From Vandiemenella viatica (lineage: Eukaryota; Arthropoda; Insecta; Orthoptera; Morabidae): a stretch of 64,000 nt of DNA. The notes beneath the pieces were generated by a model. The model saw only the letters and a program-made list of their open reading frames with translations. It was not told the origin of the DNA and did not search any database. Positions 11,801 to 26,800 of this stretch are shown here, piece after piece. Each line of letters begins with the position of its first letter. Positions within the stretch are counted from its first letter, which is position 1. The translations under genes and the position numbers were made by a program. The stretch spans positions 145,919,283-145,983,282 of the forward strand of contig CM061921.1 of NCBI GenBank assembly GCA_031002005.1, in the 5' to 3' direction.

Positions 11801-14800
11801 GAAAATTCTTATTTTGATCAGGGTAATGTGTGTGTTAATTATTATGTAGTTGCAATAAAGCAGAGGTGTTATATATAGTTTTCACAAGTATTTATTCATT
11901 TTAAGGCTTCAAGAAGTTTCTAAGCAACAAGGGTTATGAAGGTGAGGTGCGACTCTTGGCTGATGGTGCAAGTGCTGCTGAAGGCCCAAAGTGTAGAGAG
12001 AACTGCCAACGCTGCACTGGCAGAACTTTTACTAAGGGTGCACCTCCTTTGCCACCTGGAGGTATGTTTAACTTATATGTGGATACCAATTTATCCGGTG
12101 TTTGTGTATTAAATATTGTGTTCCTATTTTTGTCTCATCCTTTGGTATAATAAAATGAGTTTTTATTCTTTGTCTGCCATGTGTATTTACTTGCTAAAAT
12201 TTTTTAGTACTTACCATGTACTGATGTTCCTCTTTGTCACATTAGTTCATTTATTTATCTCACTGAAGCATTTTCCAAAAATATTAATAAGATAATTTTT
12301 ATTTACCTTGATTATGGTAAAATTATTTGGAGAATATTTTTTGTGATGATACTTCAATTTGTTGATCATTTTGTTACCTTAGGAAAAGGTAATTATGAAA
12401 TGACAATATGTCATATCATGGAAAATGTCATTGCATGTTCAAGTTCTTGCATGATTCCACATATAGCTATGTATGTTCTTGCCCACTTGTGTAATACATA
12501 CATCCTCAGTAGACATTTTTAATATTGGTGTATCTTGTATATTAATTGTCTATGATACTAAAGTTGCTGCTTTATTACAAATTTTCTTTAATGCATAGAA
12601 AACTCTTTTAAGGCATATGATATATTTACTTTTTATTTCATATCTAATTAGTTTCTTTTCTTATTCATTTATTTCTTTACTAAAGCACCTTCTTTAATCA
12701 TATCACCCAATATTTACCTTAAATTTATGTACATAAATATTTTTTGTTGTTACACTGCTTCCACTGTTGGCAAACCTTGATAAATTTGTCCCAATGCTTT
12801 TGGGCAGTTATAATTCAGATTCTGCAATAAGCTCTTGGTCAACCCCCCATACCCCATTTATTTTAAAAATGAAGTAAATTAAAGAAAAATCTAATGATTG
12901 TGTATTATTACCATTTTACAGTATGGGCAGATGTATTTTAGTATATTGGAGGGGCACCCAATTACCAAACTTTTCCTTTTTTTGAAATACCGATATCATA
13001 AATTCCGTAACAGTTTTGTCAAAAGAAGCAGTTTTATCTTGAAATCTGTGGAAAGAGGTACTTTGATATCAAATAGTCTTTAAAAATTAACCCTGTGTAA
13101 AATATATACATTATCTTCTTAGTTTTTCTCTGCTAATTTCCTCTTACTATTTGGTGTAGCACCACTACCTGGGATGACTGTCAGAATAGGATAAAGTTTA
13201 TTTGCATCAACAAATGATACAGTGATAAGACAAAACTAATGCCCATTCTTCATTCTCATGTTCCCTGCCCTTTTTATTCCTCTCTCTTTGCTTAAATAAA
13301 GTGCATGCCTAAGAATTTGGTCCTGTATGGGGCAAAAATTTCTGTCCCCATCCAAGGAAAAAATTGTTACATCCACACACACTATAACAATCTCTTGCAT
13401 TGCTTTGTAGAATCAGTTCTTAGGGTGTTTAAAAGTACCAGAAAAAAAAACAGCAGGGTCAAGTGTCGATAGCACAATGCATAATTATTGGGATCCTACT
13501 GCATAAAGCCATTAAATCACTGGAAATTTTGTGCAGATTGTGAGGACAGTTCAGAAATGATACAATTTCAGTCTTAAATGGCATAGGGTGCATAGGATTT
13601 TATAATCTCCATCACACATATTGTTCCAGAACCAGCTCTAAACCACAGACAACTTTGCAAATGCAAGACTTTGTTCATCAAAGTATAATAATAACTGTTC
13701 GTGGAATTAATGCAACAACTGAAGTAATTTATAAATCATTAGAGTAGTTACATTTATGCAAAATCACTTTGAAGTGGTTGCCAAGAATGTTAAGTTGCAA
13801 ATCAGAGAGCTGTAAGGACTGAAATTCCTCAGAAGCTTTTGGAGCAGTTTGCTTGAAAAGGAGAACCATTTTTCTCATGCACATTCTCACATGCTATAAA
13901 CCACTGGCACACTGCTCTATTCCTGAATAGAAAAGTTTGAAAACTGAATGACAAGCAATAGGGGCAGTGAAGTCAAAATTCCTGCTTGTTTTCCGGCAAG
14001 GTTGTAATGATAATCTTTTGGAATGCTGAAGTTATTATGTATATTGATTTTCTGCTTTAACAATGTGCTGTTAATACTTACTGCATGCTACTGTGAATGT
14101 TTATGCAAGTTTAGATATCCTTTTTCAGTTTAAATGACACAAGATTCAGATCCACAGCATCCTACACCAGCACGTCAGTGCTCCGCCCCACACTGCTGCT
14201 GCTAAGTAAGTAAAATAAGTAGAACTGTATTGAGCAGCTTTGGACCATCCCCCCTGTATTCCAGCTTTGTCACCATGTGACTATAATTTGTGTGGAAAGA
14301 AGTTTTGCAATAACAAATAGATACATGTTCAGTTGGCCATACATGTTTAACAATTTTTTTTGAAGTTAGAACAATGGAAGATGTATGAAAATGTGGAAAT
14401 AATAGTGGAAGCTATGTAAAAAAAAAAAAAAAAAAAAAAAAAGTTATGTATCTTGTTTACACTTGATCAATCCTTGAACAGTGACCTTACATAAATGCAA
14501 ATCATCATCAATTGTGTAACTTACTTCTGAGTTTCGGGCATATGATGGATTTCTCACAGCATTTTTAAATTTATGTATAGAGGTTACAGAAACAGAAAAA
14601 GTGCAAAACAATAGTATGCTTTCGAAATGAAGCAAGTTTGTGCAATTAGAAGGACACCACAGTGTGTTTGCAAAACACGTAAAATCAGGAAAACAAACAC
14701 GGAAATGGAACTTCCCCAGACTTCAGTGTAAAACAGGAAACAAAAACTGGAACCGAGGATGATTGAATAAAAAACACTAGACTGCAATGGTTCTGGTTTT

Positions 14801-17800
14801 TAACTCTTGATTCCCATGTATCTAGATGCGCTGAACTGAAAATGACCTTAGTTCAGTTTCATCATATCAGAATTTTTTGCAATTCGCAATGAGCCAGATT
14901 TGGTATATGACGAAAAATATCACAAATATGAGACTGAATGACAGATTGAAACAGGTTTGTTCCATAAAAAATATATTATTTTGTGGCTTATAATAAACAA
15001 TATATTATAATAAAGAAATAGAATATATAATATAAATTAGAACACACGCCATTTTAGTCGTTGTGTCGATTTCTCTTGGTACCAGACATGGTTTGTATCA
15101 GACTTTTCCTTGCATATGGTCTTCTCAGATCATCTCGATGCAACATCCAGAAATAGTCCACCATCATTAGTATTCCATCTGCCTTGGAAAAGCTTTTCCA
15201 TATCCTGATGAAATCTCCCACCCATTTCTTTACTAACTGCACCCAGATTTTCAGGAAAGTAATCTAAATGTGCATGTAGGAAATGAACCTTCAAACTCTT
15301 GGAACAGCCTAAATTTTGGTACTTCTGCAGCATTGTCTCAAAGATAGACTTGAAATTAGGATCCTTCTTGTTGCCCAGACGCTTGGTTACTACGTCTTTA
15401 ATGGTGACCCAGGTTTCTTTTTCAAAATTTCCATCTTTATAAAGTTTTCAAATGTTTGAACCAGTAGAGACACCCTCTTTTAGTTTTGTGGTTGACAAGG
15501 CTGAAAATTTGCTGCAAATGTACTGGAAACCTTTACCATCTTTTGGTAAGGCTTTCACAAATGACTTCATCATGCCTAATTTTATGTGTATGGATGGAAG
15601 GAGTCTTTTTTCTAACTTGATGAGAGTTTTTGGTGCACATATTTTACTCGAGGTTCCAATGAAAATGGTTGTGGCCAGTCTTTCTTTTTCCAACAATTTT
15701 CCTTGTCTCTGCTATCCCACTCTCATAAAAAAAAAAAACAAAAAAAAAAACATGGAAACTTTGTGTATCCGCCTTGCGGTCCAAGGCGTTGCTCTCGACG
15801 GAAGCTAATTGAAAAATTCTCGACTGACGTATTTCGGAATGACAGCAAACAAATATTGCTATCAGCAACATTCATATCTCGGAATGACCGCAAAAATAAG
15901 ATAAGAGAAATCAGGGCCAGAACCGATTCATTTCTCTACTCATTTTTTCCACGAGCGATTAGGGAATGGAATAGAATGGATTTATCGGGCGAGTAAACAC
16001 AAAATCGGACAGGAGTAGCTTCCGATAAAGCACTCCGGCCATCCTGATCTGGGTTTTCCATGGTTTCCCTAGATCGCTCCAGGCGAATGCTGGGATGGTT
16101 CCTCACAATAGCCCATGGGCGCCACCTGCCATATACCGTATATCCCTTCCAAACCATTACCTTTCCTGATAGGTGCAATGCACCCTCCGCCAAACACTTT
16201 TAGTGAATCGCGGAGTAATTGTAATAGTAATTGATATTACTTTGAGATCACCACTCATGAGACACTTATGATCATCGTAGTTAATTTTCTGGAGAATAAA
16301 TTTTAAATTGACTTTTTTCATCATAAACCAACAGATGGCAGCATTTCATTAGTCTTTAAATCTGGCAATATGTCTTATGTTTTTGATTTTTTTGGATACA
16401 TGACACTTTTGACAGATTGCAATTTGTAAAAAAAAAAAAAAAATCTGATGTGATAGAGAAAAACTAAGGTAATTTTTTAAATCAGCGCACAAAAATACAT
16501 ACGAATCCATCACCAAAACTTGAAAAACATGATACAACCGAAAAAATGCAGGCCTGTGTAATCGAAACACGTCTGTTAAAAAACCAAATTTTTTATTTAG
16601 CTGCACTTGATGGATAAGTCACAGAAACCTTATTCTTTACTATGCATTGCACCCTTAAAAGAACATAAAACATGAAATTTTACACTAATCCCTTAAACAT
16701 ATGCAAACACAGTTATTCTAATGCATTTGCCATTTTGGGAAAGAATGCTCTGGTGAGATGAAAGAGTGAAGGATGGCTGATGAAAGGTTATTACTGGGAC
16801 AACGCTTCTGTGCTGATAAAAGAAAATCAGCCTGTGCTGGTAATAGATCAGGATAAGAAAAGGAACAACAATATGTGTGGTGTTTTGTTAGTTTCTTAGC
16901 AAAACAGAGGTGCATAAGAGAGGAAGTATTTATTTGAGGATTAAATCAAGTCCAGTTTCACTTATACAGTTCTTATTGGCCCATGAGTATATGTATTCTA
17001 TAATATGCTATATACATTACTTCTTGTGGTCTTACACAAAGTGATGCAACTTGTGCCCCAGATTTTCTAATAATCTGTTGGTACTCCAGTTCTTGCCCAG
17101 GGCCGGCGGATAATGTGGTTATGGTGGGTAGCGTTACCCACCCGGGAAATTCTGGGTGGGTATTTTACCCACCCAGAATTTGAGAGTGACTGAGGGTGCA
17201 TAAAGGAAAGTAATAAGAGAAAGAAAGAATGAGAAAGCAGATCAGCTAAACATATTAGTTTCATTATAAAAAAGAAAAGTGTAAAATGGCTATGTATACA
17301 TAACAACTCCATGAAAGAAGCACAAAATTCCTTTGATGTTTCAACAGCGATAACCAACCAAGCTATCGCCTACTGTGCTCAATCGACGGCAAACAGTCGT
17401 TCTGCGTGAAAGCAAGAATGCTACGGTAAAATGTACACCCAAAACCGTCATGCGTGAAAGTTGCCTTAGTGTATTTCGAACGCGCTTCTGTTTAATCCGT
17501 GTGTATTTTCGACAAAAAAGTTCATAAGGATAAATTCGTTGTCAAGCTGTAAAGGAGAAACGAATCAAGTGTTTATAATGCTAGAAGACAGCAGCAGTAT
17601 GTGGGGGATAAATTTGCATCGCGCTTAGACGAAGGACCACTGGAACTTTAAAAGATGGCCTTGTTCAGTCAGCTGACATTCTTATTTTTGTTCTTTACTG
17701 TATATAGGTAATGAACATTCACGCGTATGTTCTAGAGATGAAACGGAAGTTATACTATGGAAGCTGAAACAGAAGAAGAAGTTATATGAAATTGTATAAA

Positions 17801-20800
17801 AATGTAAATTGGTGTCACTGCTCTTAATTTACTTCCTAGCTACCTAGTAAGTTTAATAAAAATGTCAAGTGAAATAATGTTTATTTTTATAATTAAATCA
17901 ATCCGGCAGTAGCGGACTTCAAAATAAATAATAGTAATAGTTTTCTAATAACTGTAAATAATATTCGAAAGTTAAAAATTGAAAGGTAAATTTTAAAAAC
18001 ATACGCTTTCCAGCCTTTTCTAACTTTAAATTGTTTCTTTCTTTCGCCATAAATTAAGGCTGCTTCACTGAACGTTTTTTCGCTAGCAACACTGATATGC
18101 GGAGTAATGACAACAATATGGAAAATTTGTATGTTTATTTGCCACCACTTAGGAGGCTCTTCTTTTGATGGAAGTCCTATTTGCTTCAGCTACTAGACCA
18201 GACTGACATTGATATTTTCCTTCTTGTTCCTACAACTTAAAAACTGCATTTAGTTTCTCATACTTTTCAATCTCTTCTGGAAGAATACATGTCAAATGAC
18301 TCTATAAAGCAATGGGTAGAATGGCAGAAATTCTTTTTCGCATAACGTAAACTTTAACCAAACATTTTTTTTTTTTTTTTTCCAAATCGGACTTGGTTTT
18401 ATTTTGAGACACACTACGGGGATATACAATAAAATACATAATTAGCGGCTAAACTCTTACGGCACTAGTTCACTTCATACCAACTACGCTAAAGCATTAA
18501 AATCGTTAGTAATATCAACAACGAGCGTCTGTGGGCACACTCAATGCCTTGCACAAATCTCCCCAGGACCCGGAAGTGACGTGTATGTGTGAATTAGATG
18601 CCCGAAATGTGAAAGATTTCACTTTTGGAGGATTTTCTCTTGGTCCGGGCTGCATTTCAATCTGAGCACAGCCTCTACAACAAAATTATACTGTTTTATA
18701 TCAATGTGGCACAATCGATATCAACGGCTCATTCAAAACAGATGTTTGATAACCGTAATAGTTGTCGAAAATATTTAGTACCTTGAAGGCCTTGTGAGCC
18801 AAGAGCGATGAAAATTCAAAATACATGGCATTTTAAAAGCTCGAGCTGAAGATGTGACTGATCTAAAGTCGTGGCTGCAAAGAGGTTGTTACAAATGGCT
18901 TCATAATGACTGTCAGAATTAAATTCTTGATTTGAAGGTAACTACACTATTGTCTGAAATCATGGCAGAAACAGGATCATCTTCTATGAGAGTCGTTTCG
19001 GAAGATTTCATTGCAAATGAACACTTTATTGGATTATTTTTAACTGTGAACATCAAAGCAAAAATCTTATTTGATCCGATCATTGACATTTTTGCCAAGC
19101 ACAATTTGGCGCTCTCAAAAGGCTAGGATGAGGCTTTTAATATTTCTGAAAAAATAACAGGATTTCAGTCACGAATACGCAATGAAAGAGCCTCGAGTTT
19201 TATTTGTGCATTGTAATGCCCATATTCTCACTCTTGCTGTACGAGATGGAATTGAGATAGTTATAACAGCAAGAAGATGCACAGGAATTATAAAAGATTT
19301 GGCAAACTTCTTGTGAGACTTGCCGAAATGACTTGGACAGTTTATGTCACTGAAAATCGGAAAATAAAAAGGACTAATGATGATTTGCCATTTTTTGCAG
19401 CCTATTGCCCAGCAAGCTATTTCTAAAGATTACAAGTTAAATCCAACTTTTTAAATTATGGTTTTATATTTGTAAGCATAACTATACATTTTTTACAGAT
19501 TGTTAATGAGAATAAAATCTCTTAAATCAGTAAAAGAAAATTATCAGCAGCGAATACAATTTTTATACGATCACCCTGCCGTAGAGAAGTAGACAGCACC
19601 GTCGCTGCTAAGGCTTCTGGATTTTGCTCCTACATGGAATCGTTTAAGTGTATTTTCTATTTGGCCATGACGATAGAAATTTTTAATTGCTTCAAAGTTA
19701 TGAATATAGATCTACAGAAATCGAATCTATATGTTATTGTATCGTCTGAGAAGATAGAAGCAATTTGTACTGTGTTAGAGATTCAAAATTCGAAGCAATC
19801 TGGTGGAAAAGTGTGCTGTCAGCTACTAACTTTGAAATCAACGAACTACAAATCCCTCATTAGTGTAAAATTCCCATTGCCTCAACCAAGGTAGAACCGA
19901 TAATCTCCCGATTCGATTTTTTTCTTAAATCTTATATTGAAGTTTAAAGAGTTGATTCCACAATGATTCCATCCACTTCTTAAAACCTTTAGAACGATTC
20001 ATTTTGGGACAGCCCACAAAGTTAGTGGTACTAGAATTTTAAATTTCTATAACCATGATTTTTGCCAAGAAAGATTTCTGAATGATAGAAACATGTTTTT
20101 GCAAATTTTAAAAAGGCAAGATGAGAACGCAAAAAAAATGAGAGTTGTTGCAGACTTTTCACAAAAGTATAAACAGACCAGAAGACTCATACTTCGTTCT
20201 ACTACTCGTCACGCTTACTGGGTCGTCTTATTCGAATGAACGAAGTTTTCGTCTTACACCATCTCAAGACTTACCCAGGATCGACAATGTTTCAAGACTG
20301 ACTAAATAATATCGCAATATTACATGTATAGCGTAATCTTACAGACGAACAAGATTTGGAAAAATTGTTGAATCAGCTCATTTCCGACCAAGCAAAGCGC
20401 AGTACAGTTTTTGCATTGCGCAGTTAACACTGATATAATTTTTTAATAAAACTAAATTTACATTGAATAAATTATAAGTGTTTAAATTCAGTTTTTAGTT
20501 TTCATCCGAATGAATTTCTCTTATGAATTTGTTCGTATAATTATCACTAATATTATTTTAAGTAAGATAACCAAATAACATTTTCAAGGGAATCTCTCCT
20601 CACCCCACCCCACCCCCACCACTAACTGCCTGGCTACCCACCCAGGCCGAACACGAAACGCCGCCCCTGTTCTTGCCTACAGGTTTCAAAGGTAGTACCC
20701 TCACATCCTATATCATAACACATTTCTAAGTTATTGGGATTGGGAAATTTTCTGTTGCAGCAATTTAGGAATCAAGATTTAGGGGGAAAAAATGTTGTGG

Positions 20801-23800
20801 TTTATAAGGTAATGATTACAAAATAATCATTTCAGGTTCCCATTCTTCTCCTTGCTCATAGCTATGTTCTTTGCCTATCTTATCATAATCTGTTTCTCTC
20901 CTCTTCCTTGAAAATTCCCACATGTCTGCTCTCTCTCCAGTCAGGTAACCTAAAAATTTTGTAACTGCGTAGCAAAATTTGTTCTCAGAACCACGAGTTA
21001 AATTGAATAGTATTGCATATCATTTTTAAAGTCAGGTTAAGTTAATTCAAGTTAGAAATCAGGTTTTTACAGTTTTGAGAAAGTATCTGATCAAGGCAGC
21101 ATTTTACTTGGCATCAACCTCCAGCATTCACTGGAGTGATATTTCAAAATTTCAAAGTAAATTGAAGAAAGCAGTTAGAGACTTCAAATTTTCTCAGTAA
21201 ATATTTTTGAATATGTAGAATTCATTAAAGTAACTTTCAGATTGATAACTTTAACAACTTAGGCGATATAAGATAGTTAAATTCTATTTTTGGTTTACGA
21301 ATTTTATTTCACCCTTTTGAAATTAGTAAAAATGCCTTATTTGATATCAAATGAAAGAGCAGCCCATTAGTAGTAAAATAAATTTCAGTTTTGTAACTGC
21401 TAAATGTTAAAAATTATAAAAAGGTTTTGGTAATCTTAGAAAATGATTTTTTTTTTACGGCTAAACTATCAAGACTACAAATTTTTTTATAGGAATTAAA
21501 GTTAATGCTTTTTGGAAGATCTAGCTACTCTCAAAATTTCGGAGTCATAGGAGTATTTTTAGTCATCAAGATCGAATATCTGATGCAAGTTTACAAGCGT
21601 GAGATCTGATATCTGATCGGGTTACCAGACTATTCTCTTGGAAAACCAGGAAGTCTTTGCGTTCCCATGGACGTTTTTTATAAATAGTACCCCTGAATTT
21701 TCCTCGCACTCAGTTGGCCAGGTACAGTTAGAGCAGTACTATGCTACTGTATAGCGCAATGTAGATGTCTCTGTCGGTAGCCCAGTCTCGATGAATTAGT
21801 TAGAGAGGGACTATGTAGCTTTGGAGTAGCAATTTTCGCCATGTGGTGCGTCAGTGTAACTTAAGTATCGGTTGTCGGCAGAAAAGTTGAATTTTAGGGG
21901 TGTATGATGAATTTTTATCTGCTTGTATATATCAGTTAGTTGTACTTTGAACAATGGGGTTTGGTCTGGCTTGAATCGGTTAATCAAATTTGGATTTTTA
22001 TTTTTGGAAACATTGCCTGATTCCCATTCAGTTTTAACTTTGCTAAACTTTGAAGAGTATATTGATTATTTACCAGCAATAGACTTGTGATTGTTATTAT
22101 TCGTAACCTTTCTTAGTTTGGGGTTTTATCAAGCTATGTGGTGACCACATTAAAGTAACAAATCACTAACTGAAGCCATCCTAGGCACAATCACGGTTAA
22201 AGCTGAGACAGAAGGTTTTTCAATAACCCCAGCAGAACTTTTATTCTTACCCTCTCTATTACCAAGAAATATGTAGGCTGATTAAGTGGTATTACTCACA
22301 GTTGTGGCATGCATTTCACCCTAGATATCTTGTTTCTTATCATGATGTTAATTTTTATTTTTCTCATTATCTTATTCCTGTATTTTTTGCCAGTTTACTT
22401 ATCCTTTTCTGACTCTGTTTCGGGATTTTTTTTTATTCATTTAAAATCTCTGTACAACTCACTTTCACCTGTTTACTTTTTGAACCATTCATTGAACGCA
22501 TTTCTTTTCCTGACATTTTGTGATGGAGTTGAAGAACTGAATAATAAAATGAGCCCTGTAGGAATATTTTGTGATTTTGAAAAACATTTGACTGTGTAAA
22601 TCATGACTTACTTTTGAAAAAAAAAAGAATAATATGGTATTTATGGAACTGCAGGTAAATGGTTTAAATCATACGAGTACATGGAAAGTCGAATGCAAAA
22701 CGTTTCCATTTTTTATTCTGAAATAAGTAAAGATGCCTCATCAGACAGGGAGAAAATAAAACATGGAATTCCACAAGGCTCTGTCCTAGGACCCCTCTTC
22801 TTTTTGTTATACATCAGTGACCTTCCTGGAAACTTATCTGACAAAGTTAAGAGTGTTTTATTTGCAGATGACACTAACCTGACTGTGAGAAAAAGACCAA
22901 ACAGTAATCTAGAATTTAATGTAAATAAAGTACTTAGTGAAGTAGCAAATTGGTTTAAGGCAAATTATTTAAATTAAATTTTGAAAAAACACATTACATT
23001 AGGTTAAAAACAAAAAATTATGCACAGCCAGATTTTCAAGTAAGCTATAAAAATAACACAATTTTAGAAACAAAAATGCCTTGGTGTTGAAATAGATGAG
23101 AAACTCAGTTGGCATGAACATATCACTTCACTACTGAAGAAGTTAAGTAGGGCCACCTTTGCAATACGAACACTTTCTTCAACAACAGATCTGGAATTAA
23201 CTAAACAGGTGTATTCCTCATATTTCCGTTCAGTGATGCCAGTCACATTGAATAATTTTTTGGGGAAACTCTACACAAAATAAAAAAGTTTTCATAGCAC
23301 AGAAAAGAGCTATTTGGATGCTGTGTAGGGTAAAACCAAGAACTTCTTGCAAACAACTTTTTAAAAAAACTCAGTATTCTTACAATGACTTCTCAGTATA
23401 TATATTCTCTCGTGTGCTTTGTCATATAACATTTTTACCTGTTTACATCTAATTCACAGGTACACAGTTTCAATACAAGAAACAGAAATAACTTGCACAA
23501 AACACAAACATCTCTGTCATTAGTACAAAGAGGAGCTTAATTACTCTGGGATACATCTGTTTAATAAACTTCCCAAGAGTATAAAACAGTTTGCAGATTA
23601 TAAAGATACATTTAAAGACAAACTGAGAAATTAGCTTATTGGCAACTCCTTATACTCCATTCAAGAATTTGAACAAAATAATTAATTGTATTCAATATGA
23701 CCTTTTGCAAAACTCAGTTGTAAAAATTAATATTTATTTTTATTCTCTTTATTTTCTTTGTAACATATGATTGTTTTCATTATGTTTCTGATTCATATTG

Positions 23801-26800
23801 TATCTGTGTCTATTAACGATGACATGTTCCACATTCCGGAGGTCCTTCCTCAGCAAGGATCCATGAAACAATATTGATAAATAAAAATCATTGCTTTATT
23901 TTACCATATTATTTATCTTTATATCCTTAACCAAGGCATGTTTCTTTGCATTTGACATCATTGCTGCATCTATTACTGGCTTGCTGTGCCTTATTAACTT
24001 CACTATAGCTCCATTAGCTGTTACTTCTCAGTTTTAATTTATTATCTAATCATAGTGTATTTTCTACTTTTGTTGGTTATTTATTAAATAACCAAAGAGT
24101 TGTTGTGACATTAACTTAGTATGCATTATAAACTTTCAGAATGGAAGACATTCCGAGGAAAATTCTTCATGGTGAATGGTGCTAATGTATCATGTGCATG
24201 TCAGAGAAGTCCAAATGGCATGTCTCCTTACTGTCACCTGGGTGATGGATGTGTTGATGTAGTACTTGTAAAGCACTCAAACTTATTCAACAACCTCCGG
24301 CTACTGCTAAGGATGACCAGTAAAGTGAACAATGTGGTAAGAAATTTTTATCATTTTGCTATTTTATGCAGTGTTCAATTTTTTTTTTTTTTTGAACTTA
24401 CGGTTTATTATTAATTTTTTGAACACTATATTGCAGGATCAGTCAGTATATAATAATGAAAAAGGATTGTTGAAGCCAAATCTAATTAAATTTTTACTTG
24501 TGAGATGCACTTCTTAAAGAATCAAAAAGCTGAATCTTAAGTTGTGAAGACAAAAAGATATACATCTGTTAGATTTAATTTTAAATTTTTCTTGAAGGAG
24601 GTGGCAATTTTATCATAACTGTCATAAATAATTTCTTAATTAAAAATCATTTTTTATTTCTGGTAAGATAACATAGTATTGGCAGACAAGGCATAAAATG
24701 ATAATACTTATAATAAACTGACAATACATGAGTCATCCACCTTCATCTTAGTTACAGTATAATAATAATTTAAATAAATAAATTGCATATGGCATTGTTG
24801 GCTAGGAGACTCCGAACAGTAGTTTGGCCACCAAGTCACAGAGTTTTGATTTGCCACACATTCCTACCATTTCCTACAGTTTAAGCTGGAATATGAACCA
24901 TGGACTGTCCTGGCATATGCATAAAATCAAATACAAGCCCATGAAAATTCATACCCTTAATGTGATTTGTACCCATGATCCTGAGTTTTTAGTTGGGTAT
25001 TTTAACCACTGAGTATCAGACCACTTAGTACGATTGTTGTTAATACCAATAAAAAGTTTTGAATTAAAAACATGTGTGAAACTAAATGTATATGCTATAT
25101 TTGTAACAAGAATACTGTTATATTTAATTTAAAAAGAATGTAATTTTTACGAGATTATCAGTTAAAATTCTAGACGAAATGTAGATCCAGAAACTTACTC
25201 GAATCAGAACTTTAAATATCAGCAGTAGTGAATTTCTGGTTACCTGTCATCTTATAAATTGTCAGATCAGTATTTTCTTTGTTTAGAAATGAGGTCAATA
25301 CCCACTTCAGACATGGAAATTAGTTTTAAAGTTTCATTATCAACATGGAAAATATCATTTGAAACACCAGCTTCAAACAAATTATTAAATACTTCAGAAT
25401 ATTCTGTCCCCTTTTTTTGAATAGTGGAGAAACCAATCCCTTTTCCTATTATCTGGAATTTTGTTCTCCTTCCAGATAACTCTTATTACTCTGTACTTCA
25501 ATGTATTTCTACTGATCCTTGTGGGTGATCGCATCCGCAGTAAACTCGTCTTCTGCAGTTAACTCGTCAATACGTACTGAGTGACTGCTTTTCATCTTCT
25601 CTGCAGCTCTCTCTATTTCTGAGCAGGAAACATCTTCCACATCAGTCCAACTACACTGAAAATTTTATCTCCCTTTTTCTTCAACTTTGATGTAGCTTCT
25701 AATTTTGTTTAGCAATTAATCAAAATATGACTGTCTGTGTCTTACTATTTGTTTGACATTTTGTACAATCTCCCAATATTTGCATTTTATAGCTGTTATT
25801 CCCTAAGAAGTTTTCCTTTCATTTCTCATAATGCTATTAATTGTCCGCTAGCCCTTGTTTAGCAGTCTCCTTTTCTGCCTTCACCAGGCTCACTCATATT
25901 GTCTAACTATTTTTCTTAATATAAATTTAGTTTCTGCTGTACTTCTTGGGTATCTCCCACCTTTCTTACTAGAAACAAGGTGGACTTTCCCTGGTTCTCT
26001 CTGTTATGGCCATTTATGATAGTTTAATTCCACCAAGAGTTTTCTTGGATTTTCATGTTTTATTTTACCAGCCACATATTGTCTGTGCTCTAGTTACCAT
26101 AGATGTTTTTAGTCTTTCCTGTTTGTCATTATCTGACAATAATCCATTTTTTGTATTTTCTTTTTTACTTCCCCAATGTTTTTCTCTCTTTTACCTGGTT
26201 CTATGAGTTTCTGTAGTTTGATCTTGGGGACTCAACAATTTTAATTATCTTTGGTTTCTTCTTCTTTATGTCAGCAACAAATAGGTGATAATCTCCATCC
26301 ACTAGATCTTACCTTTACATCTTGGGGGAAGGTTCCAAACCAATTTGTCACTAAGGCTATATTCTCGCATTGTACCAGCTATTTCATCCCAGTTGTATTG
26401 CCTAAAATTAAGAGTGTCTCTCTTCTCAAACCAACTATTACTAATAACCAAATTATTTCCCACACAAAAATTAAGATGTTTGCCTTCCACATTTTGGTAT
26501 CCAAAACTAGGAAGTCTTAATATAGAGTCATATACACCTCAGTTTTTCCAACTTGTGCATTTATGTCCCTCATAAAAGTCAAGTTTCCACAGTCTTTTTG
26601 TTCTTCCAGGCTATCTAAGATTGTCTCCTCATCTGGGCAACCAACTTGAGGAGTATAAACCTGCAGAATGTAATTTTTTTCTCCATTCCAAATAACAGCC
26701 AATGTGATTGTTCTCTCACTGACAATAAGACTGTACTTGTCCAAATCTTTATGGACAATAAATCGCACTCCGTTTTTCATGGCACTTTTTCCGGCACTAA

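Noticed and set aside
21640..21860. Solo LTR with TATA box
   Set aside because: TATA and initiator-like words are suggestive, but there are no matching borders, target duplication or second copy.
22309..22526. Membrane-protein-like open frame upstream of the truncated LINE
   Set aside because: Phe/Leu/Ile-rich because of T-rich DNA; no start context, partner exon or family match.
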